Shown here: one piece after another, positions 1 through 8,518 of the stretch
Layout: each line of letters opens with the position of its first letter
How positions within the stretch are numbered: position 1 is the stretch's first letter
Assembly (NCBI GenBank): GCA_034437515.1
Contig: DAOTTX010000428.1
Span: forward strand, 1 to 44,844
Reading direction: 5' to 3'
DNA length: 44,844 bases
Origin: DAOTTX01 sp034437515
GTDB taxonomy: Bacteria; Chloroflexota; Anaerolineae; Aggregatilineales; Phototrophicaceae
Made by a program: the position numbers and the translations under genes
The notes under the pieces: model-generated
What the model saw: only the letters and a program-made list of their open reading frames with translations
What the model was told of the DNA's origin: nothing
Database searches by the model: none

Positions 1-494
1 TCAAGGGGGATGAGCCGCAGCATCATAAAGGCCCGGCGCGTATCTTCGAGAGCGAAGAAGCCGCGTTTGACGCGATCCAGAACCAGCAGATCAAGAAGGG
101 CGACGTGGTTATCATTCGTTATGAAGGGCCGGTCGGCGGGCCGGGGATGCGTGAGATGCTGCAAGTGACCGCCGCGCTGGTCGGGCAAGGGCTAGGCCGG
201 GATGTGATGCTGATCACCGATGGGCGCTTTAGCGGTGGCACACGCGGCTTGATGATCGGTCATTGTGCGCCGGAAGCGATGGTCGGCGGGCCGATTGGTC
301 TGTTAGAGGAGGGCGATCTGGTCGAAGTGGATGTGGCGGCGCGTCGCCTCAACATGCTGGTCGATGAAGCGGAGATCGAACGGCGTAAGGCCGCATGGCA
401 GGTGCCACCGCCCAAGCATAGCACCGGTGTGCTGGCGAAGTATGCGCGGCTGGCGCGGCAGGCCGACGACGGCGCGGTCAGCAACGTGTGGTAA
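1..494 (+). CDS. ilvD: Dihydroxy-acid dehydratase, C-terminal part (cut by window edge)
   Basis: The reading frame is open from base 3 to the TAA at 492-494, so this is the 3' end of a gene that begins outside the window. The translation matches the C-terminal region of IlvD/Edd dehydratases: a GPARIFESEEAAFDAI segment, then the conserved YEGPVGGPGMREML, TDGRFSGGTRG and GHCAPEA blocks. The enzyme dehydrates 2,3-dihydroxy-3-methyl acids to 2-keto acids in isoleucine and valine synthesis, in the cytosol, with an Fe-S cluster whose ligands lie in the missing part. Edd (phosphogluconate dehydratase) is related, but the motif wording here is IlvD-like. No other branched-chain amino acid gene lies downstream. 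A hairpin with a T-rich tail follows about 190 bases after the stop. Confidence 0.93.
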   Translation, partial: KGDEPQHHKGPARIFESEEAAFDAIQNQQIKKGDVVIIRYEGPVGGPGMREMLQVTAALVGQGLGRDVMLITDGRFSGGTRGLMIGHCAPEAMVGGPIGLLEEGDLVEVDVAARRLNMLVDEAEIERRKAAWQVPPPKHSTGVLAKYARLARQADDGAVSNVW

Positions 495-685
495 CTCACA
501 TGGCTCTTTTCGGGTTTCAAGGAGCTATCACCAGTATGGCAATCAAGCTTGGATAACATCACGCCACCTGAAGCGAAAACATGTCATAAGCGACTGTGAG
601 CATAGCGGATTTTTCAGCGAATCGTCAGCTATTTGGATGACCTCCTTGGAATCCAAATTGAGCCATCGTATATATGAGGGGACAC

Positions 686-717
686 AGCCGGGCGTTAAAA
701 ACGCTCGGCTTTCTTTA
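686..717 (+). terminator. Rho-independent terminator after ilvD
   Basis: An 11-bp stem (686-696 with 700-710, one G-T wobble) has an AAA loop and is followed by a T-rich tail (711-716). The tail lies on the plus-strand side, so it fits termination of ilvD. The convergent carboxypeptidase gene ends at 727, and the same stem could work weakly from the other side. A related stem sequence occurs at 28003-28026. Confidence 0.75.
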
Positions 718-726
718 TCTACTCGT

Positions 727-2172
727 CTACGTCGCCGTTTCGATCAACTGCGCGACATCGGCTTTGAGCTTCGCCAGGGACCCCACTTCGAGGTAGAGCA
801 TGTGCCCGGCCTCGTAATCCGTGTAGTGGATGTTGTCGCGCACGTCCGGCGCAATATCCATGTGATTGAGGGTGTAGTGCGCGGCGAAGTGTGGTGTCGC
901 CAGATCGAAATAGCCCTGTGCGACCAGGACGTGCATGTGCGGATTCTTGGCAAGGGCGCTGCGCAGATGTTCGCTCGTGTCGGGATAACCCATGCGCGGC
1001 CATTCCCATGAGCCGTTGACGTTGAAGCTCAGCACCTCGTATTTGCGGTCGGTCTCGTAGCCGAGTTCATCGCGCACATAGGTGCTGAACAGCGCGTTAT
1101 ATGGTGGGGTGATGTCCGTCAGTGAAGGATCGAATTCGGGGTAGTCCCCGACCGCCAACGCCGACCGCCCCTTGAAGCGGCTGTCCAACCGCCCAACCGT
1201 GCGGTTCTGGTCGCGTAGTAATTCTTTACAGAAGCGTTGGATGTGGATACGCAGGTTGGTGTGCTTGAGGTACGTTTCCGAGAGGCCGGTGTAACGAGCC
1301 AATGTCTCGGCGACCTGATGATGTTCGTCTTCGCTGAGGCGGTCGCCCTTCATCAGTGCCAGCGTATAATCCGTTTCCGCCCAGTTTTCGACCTCGGCGA
1401 TCACCTCGCGCAGCGGTTTATTCTGTAGGTCGTCCGGCAGCTTGCCGTGATAATAAGCGGTCGCGGTGTATGTCGGCAGATAGAGGATATACGGTAAGTC
1501 GTTGCCGCGTGTGAACATAGCGGTCTGGTAATTCAAAATCGTGGAGATCAACACGACACCGTTGAGCGCCACGCCCTTGTCGAACAGCATCCCGGCGAGG
1601 CCAGCGGCGCGGGTGGTGCCGTAGCTTTCCCCGGCGAGGAACAGCGGCGACGTCCAGCGTTTGGCCCGCGTCAGGTATAGGCGGATGAACTCGCTGACGC
1701 CTTCCAGATCACCATGAACGTTCCAGTATTGTTTGGCTTTCTCGTCGTCTTTGGCGCGGCTGTACCCGGTGCCGACCGGGTCGATAAACACCAGATCGGC
1801 GAGGTCGAGCCAGGTTTGCTCGTTTTCCACCAACGCGAACGGTGGCGCGGGCATCCAGCCCTCGTCTTCCATTTTGACGCGCTTCGGCCCACACGTCCCC
1901 ATGTGTAGCCAGATCGACGACGACCCCGGCCCACCGTTAAACACGAACATCAGCGGGCGCTCGGCAACCTCGGCGTCGTCCAGCGTATAAGCCATGTAGA
2001 ACATCTCCGCGTCGATTTCATCCTTGTCGTTCTTCAGCGGCATCATGCCGACCGTCGCGGTGTAGCCCAGCGTGCGACCGTTCACGTCAATCTGATGGCG
2101 GGTGTTGACCGGTGCTTTTTCTTCGAGCTTGGGGGCATCGTTGTTTTCGGATGGTTCGGCGTTTTCTGCCAT
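727..2172 (-). CDS. Serine carboxypeptidase, peptidase family S10
   Basis: This is a 481-aa alpha/beta-hydrolase of the S10 family, which removes C-terminal residues from peptides. The family hallmark FVFNGGPGSSS oxyanion segment is present near the N-terminus. The catalytic triad reads as Ser183 in GESYG, Asp423 in GYFDLATPH and His457 in AGHML. I chose the ATG at 2172 because GAGAGG sits about 8 nt upstream of it; a start ten codons earlier, at 2202, has no such site. The first 25 residues are acidic and Asn/Glu-rich and show no clear signal peptide, so the protein may be cytosolic or exported by another route. The gene is monocistronic and transcribed away from the kinase gene. Bacterial S10 enzymes are common in Chloroflexota and Acidobacteriota; the natural substrate is unknown. 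Confidence 0.92.
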   Translation of the reverse strand: MAENAEPSENNDAPKLEEKAPVNTRHQIDVNGRTLGYTATVGMMPLKNDKDEIDAEMFYMAYTLDDAEVAERPLMFVFNGGPGSSSIWLHMGTCGPKRVKMEDEGWMPAPPFALVENEQTWLDLADLVFIDPVGTGYSRAKDDEKAKQYWNVHGDLEGVSEFIRLYLTRAKRWTSPLFLAGESYGTTRAAGLAGMLFDKGVALNGVVLISTILNYQTAMFTRGNDLPYILYLPTYTATAYYHGKLPDDLQNKPLREVIAEVENWAETDYTLALMKGDRLSEDEHHQVAETLARYTGLSETYLKHTNLRIHIQRFCKELLRDQNRTVGRLDSRFKGRSALAVGDYPEFDPSLTDITPPYNALFSTYVRDELGYETDRKYEVLSFNVNGSWEWPRMGYPDTSEHLRSALAKNPHMHVLVAQGYFDLATPHFAAHYTLNHMDIAPDVRDNIHYTDYEAGHMLYLEVGSLAKLKADVAQLIETAT

Positions 2173-2377
2173 GCGGTTACCTCTCGATTTGAAACAATTC
2201 AAACGACTATAGCCCCTTTACCAGGGGAATGCAAAGCCAGGGAACTGGCGCTCAGAGCAATCGCTCTAAATTTTCATATAATTTTCGCGCTTTCCTGACC
2301 CTCACCGTTCCTCCTCGTAGATGAGGTGGGTGCTACGTACACGCCCGATCATGCGGTCGTAACGTCTCGCCTATCGA

Positions 2378-2449
2378 CGGGGTAAGATTTAGAGGGGAGT
2401 TCAGGCGTTCGCCAGAACCAGACCTTACAATCAAGTGTATTTTGGAGCG
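2378..2449 (+). repeat. Promoter-associated dispersed repeat, copy A
   Basis: The core at 2405-2449 is 45 nt and matches the reverse complement of 23363-23407 at 42 of 45 positions. It includes an identical run that begins GCGTTCGCCAGAACC. Weaker similarity extends left to about 2378 through a GATT(T/C)AGAGGGG block. To the right the similarity resumes as ACGGTGATG (2485-2493) and TATAAT (2499-2504), so the duplicated unit covers the promoter of the Ser/Thr kinase gene. Its origin is unknown: it may be a regulatory box or the remnant of a small mobile element. Confidence 0.85.
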
Positions 2450-2476
2450 TTTGCCCCGTTCCAATCCCTGAGATGC

Positions 2477-2504
2477 TTGCGGTCACGGTGATGTAAACTA
2501 TAAT
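2477..2504 (+). promoter_or_regulatory. Sigma70-type promoter of the Ser/Thr kinase gene
   Basis: The -35 is TTGCGG (2477-2482), the spacer is 16 nt and the -10 is a perfect TATAAT (2499-2504). Transcription would start near 2511, leaving a leader of about 34 nt before the GTG start at 2545. The spacer carries ACGGTGATG, which is shared with the promoter at 23307-23336. Confidence 0.7.
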
Positions 2505-2544
2505 ATTAGCAGGCATCATCGCTGAATGGACAAGGAAAGCCATC

Positions 2545-5500
2545 GTGGGAATCAAAGACCTATCCGGTCAACAATTAGGGCAGTATCAACTGGGCAAGCT
2601 GCTCGGTACTGGCGGCATGGGGGCCGTCTACCAGGCAGAACAGACCAGCTTAGGCCGCGCGGTCGCGGTGAAGATCCTCAATATCGAGGTCGCCGATGAC
2701 GAAACGATGTCGTTTTACGTCGAACGCTTCACGCGGGAAGCCAAGACCTCCGCCGCATTAGAGCATCCGCATATCGTCCCCATTTACGATTATGGCACGC
2801 AGGAACAGTTAAGTTATGTGGTGATGCGCCTGCTCACCGGCGGCAGCCTCTCCGAGCGCATCAGCTACGCTAAAACGACCGAGCGTGACCTGCCATCAAT
2901 GGGCGAGACTGCCGAGATCATCCGTCAACTTGCCAGCGCGCTCGACTACGCGCATCAGAAAGGTGTCATCCACCGGGATATGAAGGCCAGCAACGTGATG
3001 TTTGACGATCACGGTACCGCCTTCGTGGTCGATTTCGGCATCGCCAAGTTGATGCACGCCGCCACCGCGCTGACCCAAACCGGTATGACGATGGGGACAC
3101 CGCTTTACATGGCACCGGAGCAGTGGCGCGGTGAGGGCATCAGCGGTGCGTCGGATCAATACGCGCTGGGGATCATCGCCTATTCCATGCTGACGGGTAA
3201 AATGCCCTTCGAGGGTGATACCATGTTCACCCTGATGCACAAGCACATGAACGAACCACATACACCGCTCAAGCAGTTCCGCGACGATTTACCCGACGAA
3301 CTCGAAGACGTCATCACAAAGACGCTGCAAAAAGACCCTCAAGATCGTTATCAAACCGCGGCCATCTTCGCCGATGCATTCAAAGCGGCGACTCAGGAGA
3401 AATCCGGCCCGGCGACCCGCTTTTTCGTCACGCCGCTGCCGCCCAAACCCAGCAGTCCCCCGCTGACCGACACCGGCAGCGTTGACGTCGCCGCGATTGA
3501 GGATGCACCGACCATCACCCCGCCTTCGGCGGAGGCCGTACCGTCAACATCATCGACCGGCACCAAACCCGCCGAGGGCGAATGGGAACCGACACCCCCG
3601 CCGATCACCACACCCGGCACCCGACGCCGCCAGCGCGGTCTGGTCATGTGGGCGGCGGCGGTTGCGACCCTTTTACTCGTCGCGGCGGGCATCTTCTTCG
3701 CGTTCGGCAGTGGTGACGACAGTGCCGAATTGACCGCGACTGCGCAGACACGCGCCGCCGCGATCATCAACACCGCCGACGCACGCGGCACCGGCACCCA
3801 GCAGGCCGCGCTGCAAGCCGTCGAAGAGCGCATCCTGCCGACGCTGGCTTATAACGCCACCGAGAACCCGTCACGAGGGGCGGCAGACGTGTTCGATCTG
3901 CTGACGGAAACACCCGGTCTAGCCGGGGCGGTCTATTTGACGATGGAAGTGATCGCAACCGAGGTGAACGAGAGCAACATCGAGATATGGCAGGAAACCA
4001 TCGCCGAGGCAATGCGCGACTCTGCCCCGCCGCAGGTTGTGGAGGACAACCTGAACTTGATGTTGCTGGCACCATCAGCGACACCGACCGCCACCCCCTC
4101 CAACACGCCGACCGCGACGCCCTCGAATACCGCGACGCTCACCGCGACCAACACACCGACGCCGACCAATACAGCGACGGCGACGGACACCAACACCCCA
4201 CGCCCGACCCGGACGCCGACACCCTCCGAGGCGGTGCTACGCACCGAGCGCAGTTTGACCTCACGCATTGGCCCCGGCACGCAGTATCCCATCGGGCCAC
4301 GCATCGAGGCCGGGGAAACGCTGCAAATTACCGGCATCAGCGAGGACGGAAGTTGGTATCAGGTTCGCTCACTGGACGGTGATGTCGTCTGGGTGGTGAC
4401 GACCAGCGTGTTCGTCTCGACATTTGGCCCTATAGACTCGGTCGAGATCGCACAAGCGCCGACCGCAACCCCGACCGAGACCCCAACCGAAACGGCGACA
4501 CCGACCAACACACCGACGAGCACCCCCTCGAATACACCGACGGCGACGAATACCCCTTCCAATACGCCGACCGCGACGAATACCCCCTCGAATACACCGA
4601 CGGCGACGAGCACCCCTTCCAATACGCCGACCGCGACATTTACGCCGTTACCCACCGCGACCGACCCACCGACGCCGACCGCGACATTTACGCCGTTACC
4701 CACCGCGACCGACCCACCGACGCCCCCACCACGTCCGAGGCCGGTTAACTGTGGGGACAACAGCCTGCCGTCGCGACTGTACCCCGGCATCGAAGGGTTG
4801 GTCAGCGACAACGACCCGCGCCCGATGAACGTGCGCAGCGATCCCGGTCTTGGTTCTCTGCGGCTCGACCAGCTTGAGATTTTAGAGACGTTCGATGTGC
4901 TGGAAGGCCCCCTGTGCAGCGGCGGGCGTGTGTGGTATCTGGTCAGCTACGATGACGGCTTCTTCGAGGGTTGGATCACTGAGAGCAACGACGAGTTCTA
5001 TTTCATTGAGCCGCTGGAAGGCTCCGGCATGGACGGTCGCCCGACTGTGCCGCCGGATGCTGAGGTGCCGCTGGAAGATATGCTGCTGTCGCGTTGCACG
5101 GTCATCGCCGAGGACAATTTTACGGATGAGCGCACTAATAACGACTGGTTCATCGGGCGGGGAGCGCGTAGCGATGTGCGCCTCAACAACGATGCCTACG
5201 AGATCGTGCTGGGCAGTGTCGGCAGTGATAACGACGCGACCTCATGGGGCAGCCTGCGCGGTTACAATCCCGAATCGGCACGCATTGAGGCCATCATCAC
5301 CGCACAGCAATTCGAGCGAGTCAGCAACGCCCGCACCGGCCTGTGGGTACGCTATCAGAACGAAGAAGAATTCCTCGCGTTTATGATCCGCAGTGACGGC
5401 TCGTACCGGGTCGCCGTCTGGGAAGAAAATGAGTATCGTGATGTGGTCGGCTGGACGTCCGACGATAGCATTCGTACCGGCAACAACGTCCGCAATCTGG

Positions 5501-5667
5501 TTCGTGTAGATATGGACGGCAACCAATTCACGTTCTACATCAACGGGGAACTGGTGCGCCGCGTTCAGGATAACACCTACACGGGTGGACGTGTCGCCTT
5601 CTGGGGGTCATCCGGGCAAACGCCGACCACCTTCCGCTTGGAATATTTCCGTATGTGTGTGGGGTGA
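2545..5667 (+). CDS. Transmembrane Ser/Thr protein kinase with SH3-like and lectin-like outer domains
   Basis: This 1040-aa PknB-type (Hanks) kinase starts at a GTG preceded by AAGGAAAG. The cytosolic kinase domain covers about residues 12-285: glycine loop GTGGMGAVY, Lys43, HRDMK at 143-147, DFG at 163-165 and APE at 190-192, so all key catalytic residues are present. A Pro/Thr-rich segment leads to a single membrane helix (365-388). The outer part then has a helical stretch, a TPTATPSNT-type linker, an SH3-like domain (about 563-635), a second Thr/Pro linker (about 640-725), a second SH3-like domain (about 755-815) and a C-terminal beta-rich LamG/DUF1080-like domain (about 850-1040). The layout suggests sensing of wall or sugar polymers outside and Ser/Thr phosphorylation inside; the ligand is inference. 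It has its own promoter and ends 4 nt from a convergent histidine kinase gene. Confidence 0.93.
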   Translation: MGIKDLSGQQLGQYQLGKLLGTGGMGAVYQAEQTSLGRAVAVKILNIEVADDETMSFYVERFTREAKTSAALEHPHIVPIYDYGTQEQLSYVVMRLLTGGSLSERISYAKTTERDLPSMGETAEIIRQLASALDYAHQKGVIHRDMKASNVMFDDHGTAFVVDFGIAKLMHAATALTQTGMTMGTPLYMAPEQWRGEGISGASDQYALGIIAYSMLTGKMPFEGDTMFTLMHKHMNEPHTPLKQFRDDLPDELEDVITKTLQKDPQDRYQTAAIFADAFKAATQEKSGPATRFFVTPLPPKPSSPPLTDTGSVDVAAIEDAPTITPPSAEAVPSTSSTGTKPAEGEWEPTPPPITTPGTRRRQRGLVMWAAAVATLLLVAAGIFFAFGSGDDSAELTATAQTRAAAIINTADARGTGTQQAALQAVEERILPTLAYNATENPSRGAADVFDLLTETPGLAGAVYLTMEVIATEVNESNIEIWQETIAEAMRDSAPPQVVEDNLNLMLLAPSATPTATPSNTPTATPSNTATLTATNTPTPTNTATATDTNTPRPTRTPTPSEAVLRTERSLTSRIGPGTQYPIGPRIEAGETLQITGISEDGSWYQVRSLDGDVVWVVTTSVFVSTFGPIDSVEIAQAPTATPTETPTETATPTNTPTSTPSNTPTATNTPSNTPTATNTPSNTPTATSTPSNTPTATFTPLPTATDPPTPTATFTPLPTATDPPTPPPRPRPVNCGDNSLPSRLYPGIEGLVSDNDPRPMNVRSDPGLGSLRLDQLEILETFDVLEGPLCSGGRVWYLVSYDDGFFEGWITESNDEFYFIEPLEGSGMDGRPTVPPDAEVPLEDMLLSRCTVIAEDNFTDERTNNDWFIGRGARSDVRLNNDAYEIVLGSVGSDNDATSWGSLRGYNPESARIEAIITAQQFERVSNARTGLWVRYQNEEEFLAFMIRSDGSYRVAVWEENEYRDVVGWTSDDSIRTGNNVRNLVRVDMDGNQFTFYINGELVRRVQDNTYTGGRVAFWGSSGQTPTTFRLEYFRMCVG
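4078..4230 (+). repeat. First Thr/Pro-rich linker repeat in kinase gene
   Basis: Degenerate short repeats of ACGCCGACC-like sequence encode a TPTATPSNT-type linker between the membrane-proximal segment and the first SH3-like domain. Such linkers are common spacers in secreted proteins of Chloroflexota. They explain the low-complexity antisense reading frames here. Confidence 0.85.
4450..4735 (+). repeat. Second Thr/Pro-rich linker with a 48-nt tandem duplication
   Basis: About four copies of a 30-nt unit encode SNTPTATNTP. They are followed by two consecutive copies of a 48-nt (16-codon) unit beginning at about 4633 and 4681 that encodes TATFTPLPTATDPPTP. The two 48-nt copies are almost perfect, which points to recent slippage or unequal exchange. 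All copies stay in frame. Confidence 0.85.
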
Positions 5668-5671
5668 GCTT

Positions 5672-7441
5672 TTAGCTGTTCATTTCCCTCGGCAGGGTGA
5701 CCGTTAGTGTGGTGCCGCTGCCAAGGGTACTGTTTAGATGCACGATGCCGCCCAACAGTTCGGCGTAGTTCTTGATGATGGTCAATCCGAGGCCGTTGCC
5801 GGGGACGTGCTCGGCGTTACTGCCGCGCACCAATGGCTCAAACACACGCTTCTGCTCATCGTCGGGGATGCCGATGCCGTGATCGGTCACCGTGAGGCGC
5901 ACCGCTTCTGCATCGATTGACACGTCAAATTGCACCGCACCTTCAGAGAATTTGAGCGCGTTTGCCAGCATATGACGGACGATCTGCCCTAATGTGGGTT
6001 CGTGGCTGGACACGACAATACCCGGCGAGTCTAGCTTGAAGTTGACTCGCTCGTCCCGGTCTAACTCGTTGATGATATGCTGGAAGACCTCGCCCAGCAG
6101 TACGGTTTGTGCTTCCAACTGGCGTTCATGACCGATCGAACGCAGCACCGCCAGTGTGTCATCCAACAGATACTCAATCGCCTGGAAGTGCTCGCCAACT
6201 TTGGCGCGGTGATACTGCCGCTTTTCGTCGTCCATGCGATGCCCGTAGCGCATGATGAGATCAATTGAGGTGCGCAGTACGGCTAACGGCGTGCGAAACT
6301 CATGCGACAGGCGGCTGAGGACGCGCTGTTTGATCGCGTTGAATTCCTCCTGTTTGACAAGCTCAAACTGGATGCGCTCTCGTGCGACGCGGTCGGCTAC
6401 GCTGCGTTTTTGTTCTTCGAGCTGGTACTCTAACGCCTCCACCTCGAAGATCGTTTTGAGGATTTGTGTGCGATTGGTGGCGTTTTCCTCCGCCCGGTGT
6501 GCCTGCGCTTCGACCTGCCGGCGCAGATAACGATACGCCTGTTCAAAGTCTTCTCGAATCTCGTAGTTTTCTGCGAGCGCCCCATAAATGAGCATCGCCC
6601 CCTGATAATCGTCGTTCTCCTGCGCGACCTGTGCGGCCCGCTGTAAGATCGTCTCGGCGATGGCGTAGTCGCCTTGCAGTTGGTGGATTTGTGCCTGGAT
6701 GTGCAGGCTGTAGATCGGCGACAGATCATGTTCTTCGATCAGATTGAGCGCGGCTAGAATGGTGCTGTTGGCATCTTCGAGTTGGTCACGCTGGATGCAA
6801 ATCTCCGCCATGAGTTCAAGGGTGCTGACCTGCATGTTGACGTCCGTGTGCTGTTGGGCATCGCTTACCGCCTTGCCGATGCAGTCGGCTGCCCTCATAT
6901 AATCCTCACGGATCATACTCACCGTTGCGAGGTTATACAGGGGATACGTCAGCGGAAAATCGGTTCCATGAATGCGCTCGATGCATTGATTAAACAGTCG
7001 CTCAGCATATTTATCATCGCCCTGCCGCAGATACAACGCGCCCAGATCGTTTAGCCCCATCACGTTGAGTTCTTCGTCCTGGTGTGCTTCCGCGATGCGC
7101 AACTGTTCTTTAATCGCGTCGATGGCGTCATCCATCTGCCCGGTTTGATGATAGCAGGCGGTCAGGTTACACAGGGCATAACCTGTTTCGATGGGCAGTT
7201 GATGTTCGTTCGCCAGCCGGTAGGCTTCTTTCGCCGGGCTGACGCTGCGGTTATATTGCCCCAGCCGGTTATACCCCCACGCGAGGTGATTCAAACTGCG
7301 GATGACTCCGGCGGTATCATCTTGTATCTGGGCGAGGTCGTACATTTGTTGGGCGAGTTCCAGCACGCGCCGGTAATCACTGAAGCGGATGCTGCGAATT
7401 TGCTTGTGTAGTGCGTCGATTTGCGCTTGCATGGTTACCAT
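5672..7441 (-). CDS. Cytosolic TPR-containing sensor histidine kinase
   Basis: This 589-aa protein has no membrane segment. Residues of about 10-330 are a run of tetratricopeptide-like helical repeats (YNRLGQY, GALYLRQGDD and similar). A coiled coil at about 335-370 follows, then a HisKA domain with the phospho-acceptor His380 in LSHEFRTPL. The C-terminal HATPase domain has the N box (MLANALKFSE), G1 (DHGIGIPDD), a conserved F box (FEPLVRG) and G2 (GNGLGLTI). All catalytic motifs look intact. It should autophosphorylate and pass the phosphate to a response regulator, but none is encoded nearby, so it is an orphan kinase. The TPR part probably docks a partner protein. It lies 54 nt behind the UPF0104 gene, so it is likely the last gene of that operon, and it meets the Ser/Thr kinase gene tail to tail. 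Confidence 0.93.
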   Translation of the reverse strand: MVTMQAQIDALHKQIRSIRFSDYRRVLELAQQMYDLAQIQDDTAGVIRSLNHLAWGYNRLGQYNRSVSPAKEAYRLANEHQLPIETGYALCNLTACYHQTGQMDDAIDAIKEQLRIAEAHQDEELNVMGLNDLGALYLRQGDDKYAERLFNQCIERIHGTDFPLTYPLYNLATVSMIREDYMRAADCIGKAVSDAQQHTDVNMQVSTLELMAEICIQRDQLEDANSTILAALNLIEEHDLSPIYSLHIQAQIHQLQGDYAIAETILQRAAQVAQENDDYQGAMLIYGALAENYEIREDFEQAYRYLRRQVEAQAHRAEENATNRTQILKTIFEVEALEYQLEEQKRSVADRVARERIQFELVKQEEFNAIKQRVLSRLSHEFRTPLAVLRTSIDLIMRYGHRMDDEKRQYHRAKVGEHFQAIEYLLDDTLAVLRSIGHERQLEAQTVLLGEVFQHIINELDRDERVNFKLDSPGIVVSSHEPTLGQIVRHMLANALKFSEGAVQFDVSIDAEAVRLTVTDHGIGIPDDEQKRVFEPLVRGSNAEHVPGNGLGLTIIKNYAELLGGIVHLNSTLGSGTTLTVTLPREMNS

Positions 7442-7495
7442 TGTTTCGATCCGATGTTTAAGTACGACTTTACCCTAAAACAAGGCAAATAACAT

Positions 7496-8503
7496 TTAAG
7501 ATATGGTCTGCGCCTGATCTTCGAGTTCACGGGCGCGGGTGACGGCCTTCAGGCTCAAGCCCTCGCGCACCAGGAAGAAGAACCCCAGCAGCGTCACCGG
7601 TAGCCAGATAACCACATGCACCACGACCGCATAGGCCAGCCCGACCGCCGCGCCGACCCCCGCGCCGACCACCACCGAACGCACAAAAAACTCGAACACG
7701 CCGATCTGTCCCGGTGACGCCGGGATCAAACCGGCGAGGTTGACCGTGCCGACCACCAATAACATCGTCGGATAACCCAGTCCGAGGTCAAACGCCCAGG
7801 AGACGATCCAATACACGCCAGCCTCGACCGCCCATGTCGCATACGAGCAGACCACCGCGCCCGCCAGGTTGCCCGGTGTGCGCAGTCCTTCCAGCCCGAT
7901 GATGATGTCCTCACCAATTGGATCAACCAGTTCGGCGAGCTTTTCCGGCAGAACACGTTCGACCAGCCGCAGCAGGCCACGCAGCCAATCCGGTTTTGCC
8001 GCCAGGCCGAAGAACAGCACCAGCGCGATCAAAAAGACGGGCGCGGCGAAGCTGGCGACCTGCTGGATGTCATCCGAGGTCGTCTCGATGAACAGCAGCG
8101 GCACGACGATAAAGGTCAGCATGACGATGCCGTCAAACACGCGCTCGATCAGTACGGTGGTCGCGCCGCGTGCGATGGCGATATCGTGATTGCGCTTGAG
8201 CAAGTAAACCCGCAGGGCTTCTCCGCTGCGAAACGGATAGATGTTATTGCCCATATAGCCGATGCTGACCAGCGGGATCAGTTTGCGCAGGGGGATGAAC
8301 ACCACCGAGCGCAACAAAAACTGCCAGCGCAGCGAGATGATGATCACCGCGATGAAATACGTCAGCGCCCCGACGACCAACCAGCCCGGCTGCGCGGCGC
8401 GGATGTACTCCCAGGCGGCGGCGGGGTCTAAACCGCGAAAGGCAAGAAACAGAAATACGACGCTGATGAGCACACCAAAGACGATAATGAGTTGGCGTTT
8501 CAT
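7496..8503 (-). CDS. UPF0104 / lysylphosphatidylglycerol-synthase-type membrane protein
   Basis: This 335-aa polytopic membrane protein has about eight hydrophobic helices and belongs to the LPG_synthase_TM family (PF03706, YbhN-like). Recognisable features are the N-terminal helix followed by the AFRGLDPAAAW segment, SLRWQFLLR, the conserved MGNNIYPFRSGEALR loop and the C-terminal PASPGQIGVFEF motif. Members lack the soluble transferase domain of MprF and are thought to act as lipid or glycolipid flippases or accessory proteins; the substrate here is unknown. AAAGGA lies 6 nt upstream of the ATG. The gene starts 15 nt after the sugar-dehydrogenase lipoprotein gene, so the two are almost certainly cotranscribed. 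Confidence 0.9.
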   Translation of the reverse strand: MKRQLIIVFGVLISVVFLFLAFRGLDPAAAWEYIRAAQPGWLVVGALTYFIAVIIISLRWQFLLRSVVFIPLRKLIPLVSIGYMGNNIYPFRSGEALRVYLLKRNHDIAIARGATTVLIERVFDGIVMLTFIVVPLLFIETTSDDIQQVASFAAPVFLIALVLFFGLAAKPDWLRGLLRLVERVLPEKLAELVDPIGEDIIIGLEGLRTPGNLAGAVVCSYATWAVEAGVYWIVSWAFDLGLGYPTMLLVVGTVNLAGLIPASPGQIGVFEFFVRSVVVGAGVGAAVGLAYAVVVHVVIWLPVTLLGFFFLVREGLSLKAVTRARELEDQAQTIS

Positions 8504-8518
8504 GACGATCCTTTCGCG

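Larger units (their letters stand above)
2173..2544. other. Divergent intergenic region between carboxypeptidase and Ser/Thr kinase genes
   Basis: This 372-base gap holds no convincing gene. Its right half contains a repeat box (2378-2449) and a well-formed promoter (2477-2504) that serve the kinase gene. The left half (2210-2370) shows no recognisable structure and presumably carries the minus-strand promoter for the carboxypeptidase. Confidence 0.7.

Noticed and set aside
4450..4735. Regularly spaced repeats that could suggest a CRISPR array
   Set aside because: Repeats are contiguous, in frame and degenerate, with no unique spacers, and encode a Thr/Pro linker.
4359..4811. Minus-strand VGV-repeat frame that looks like a repetitive protein
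   Set aside because: It is the complement of the Thr/Pro stalk in the Ser/Thr kinase gene, whose own motifs are clear.
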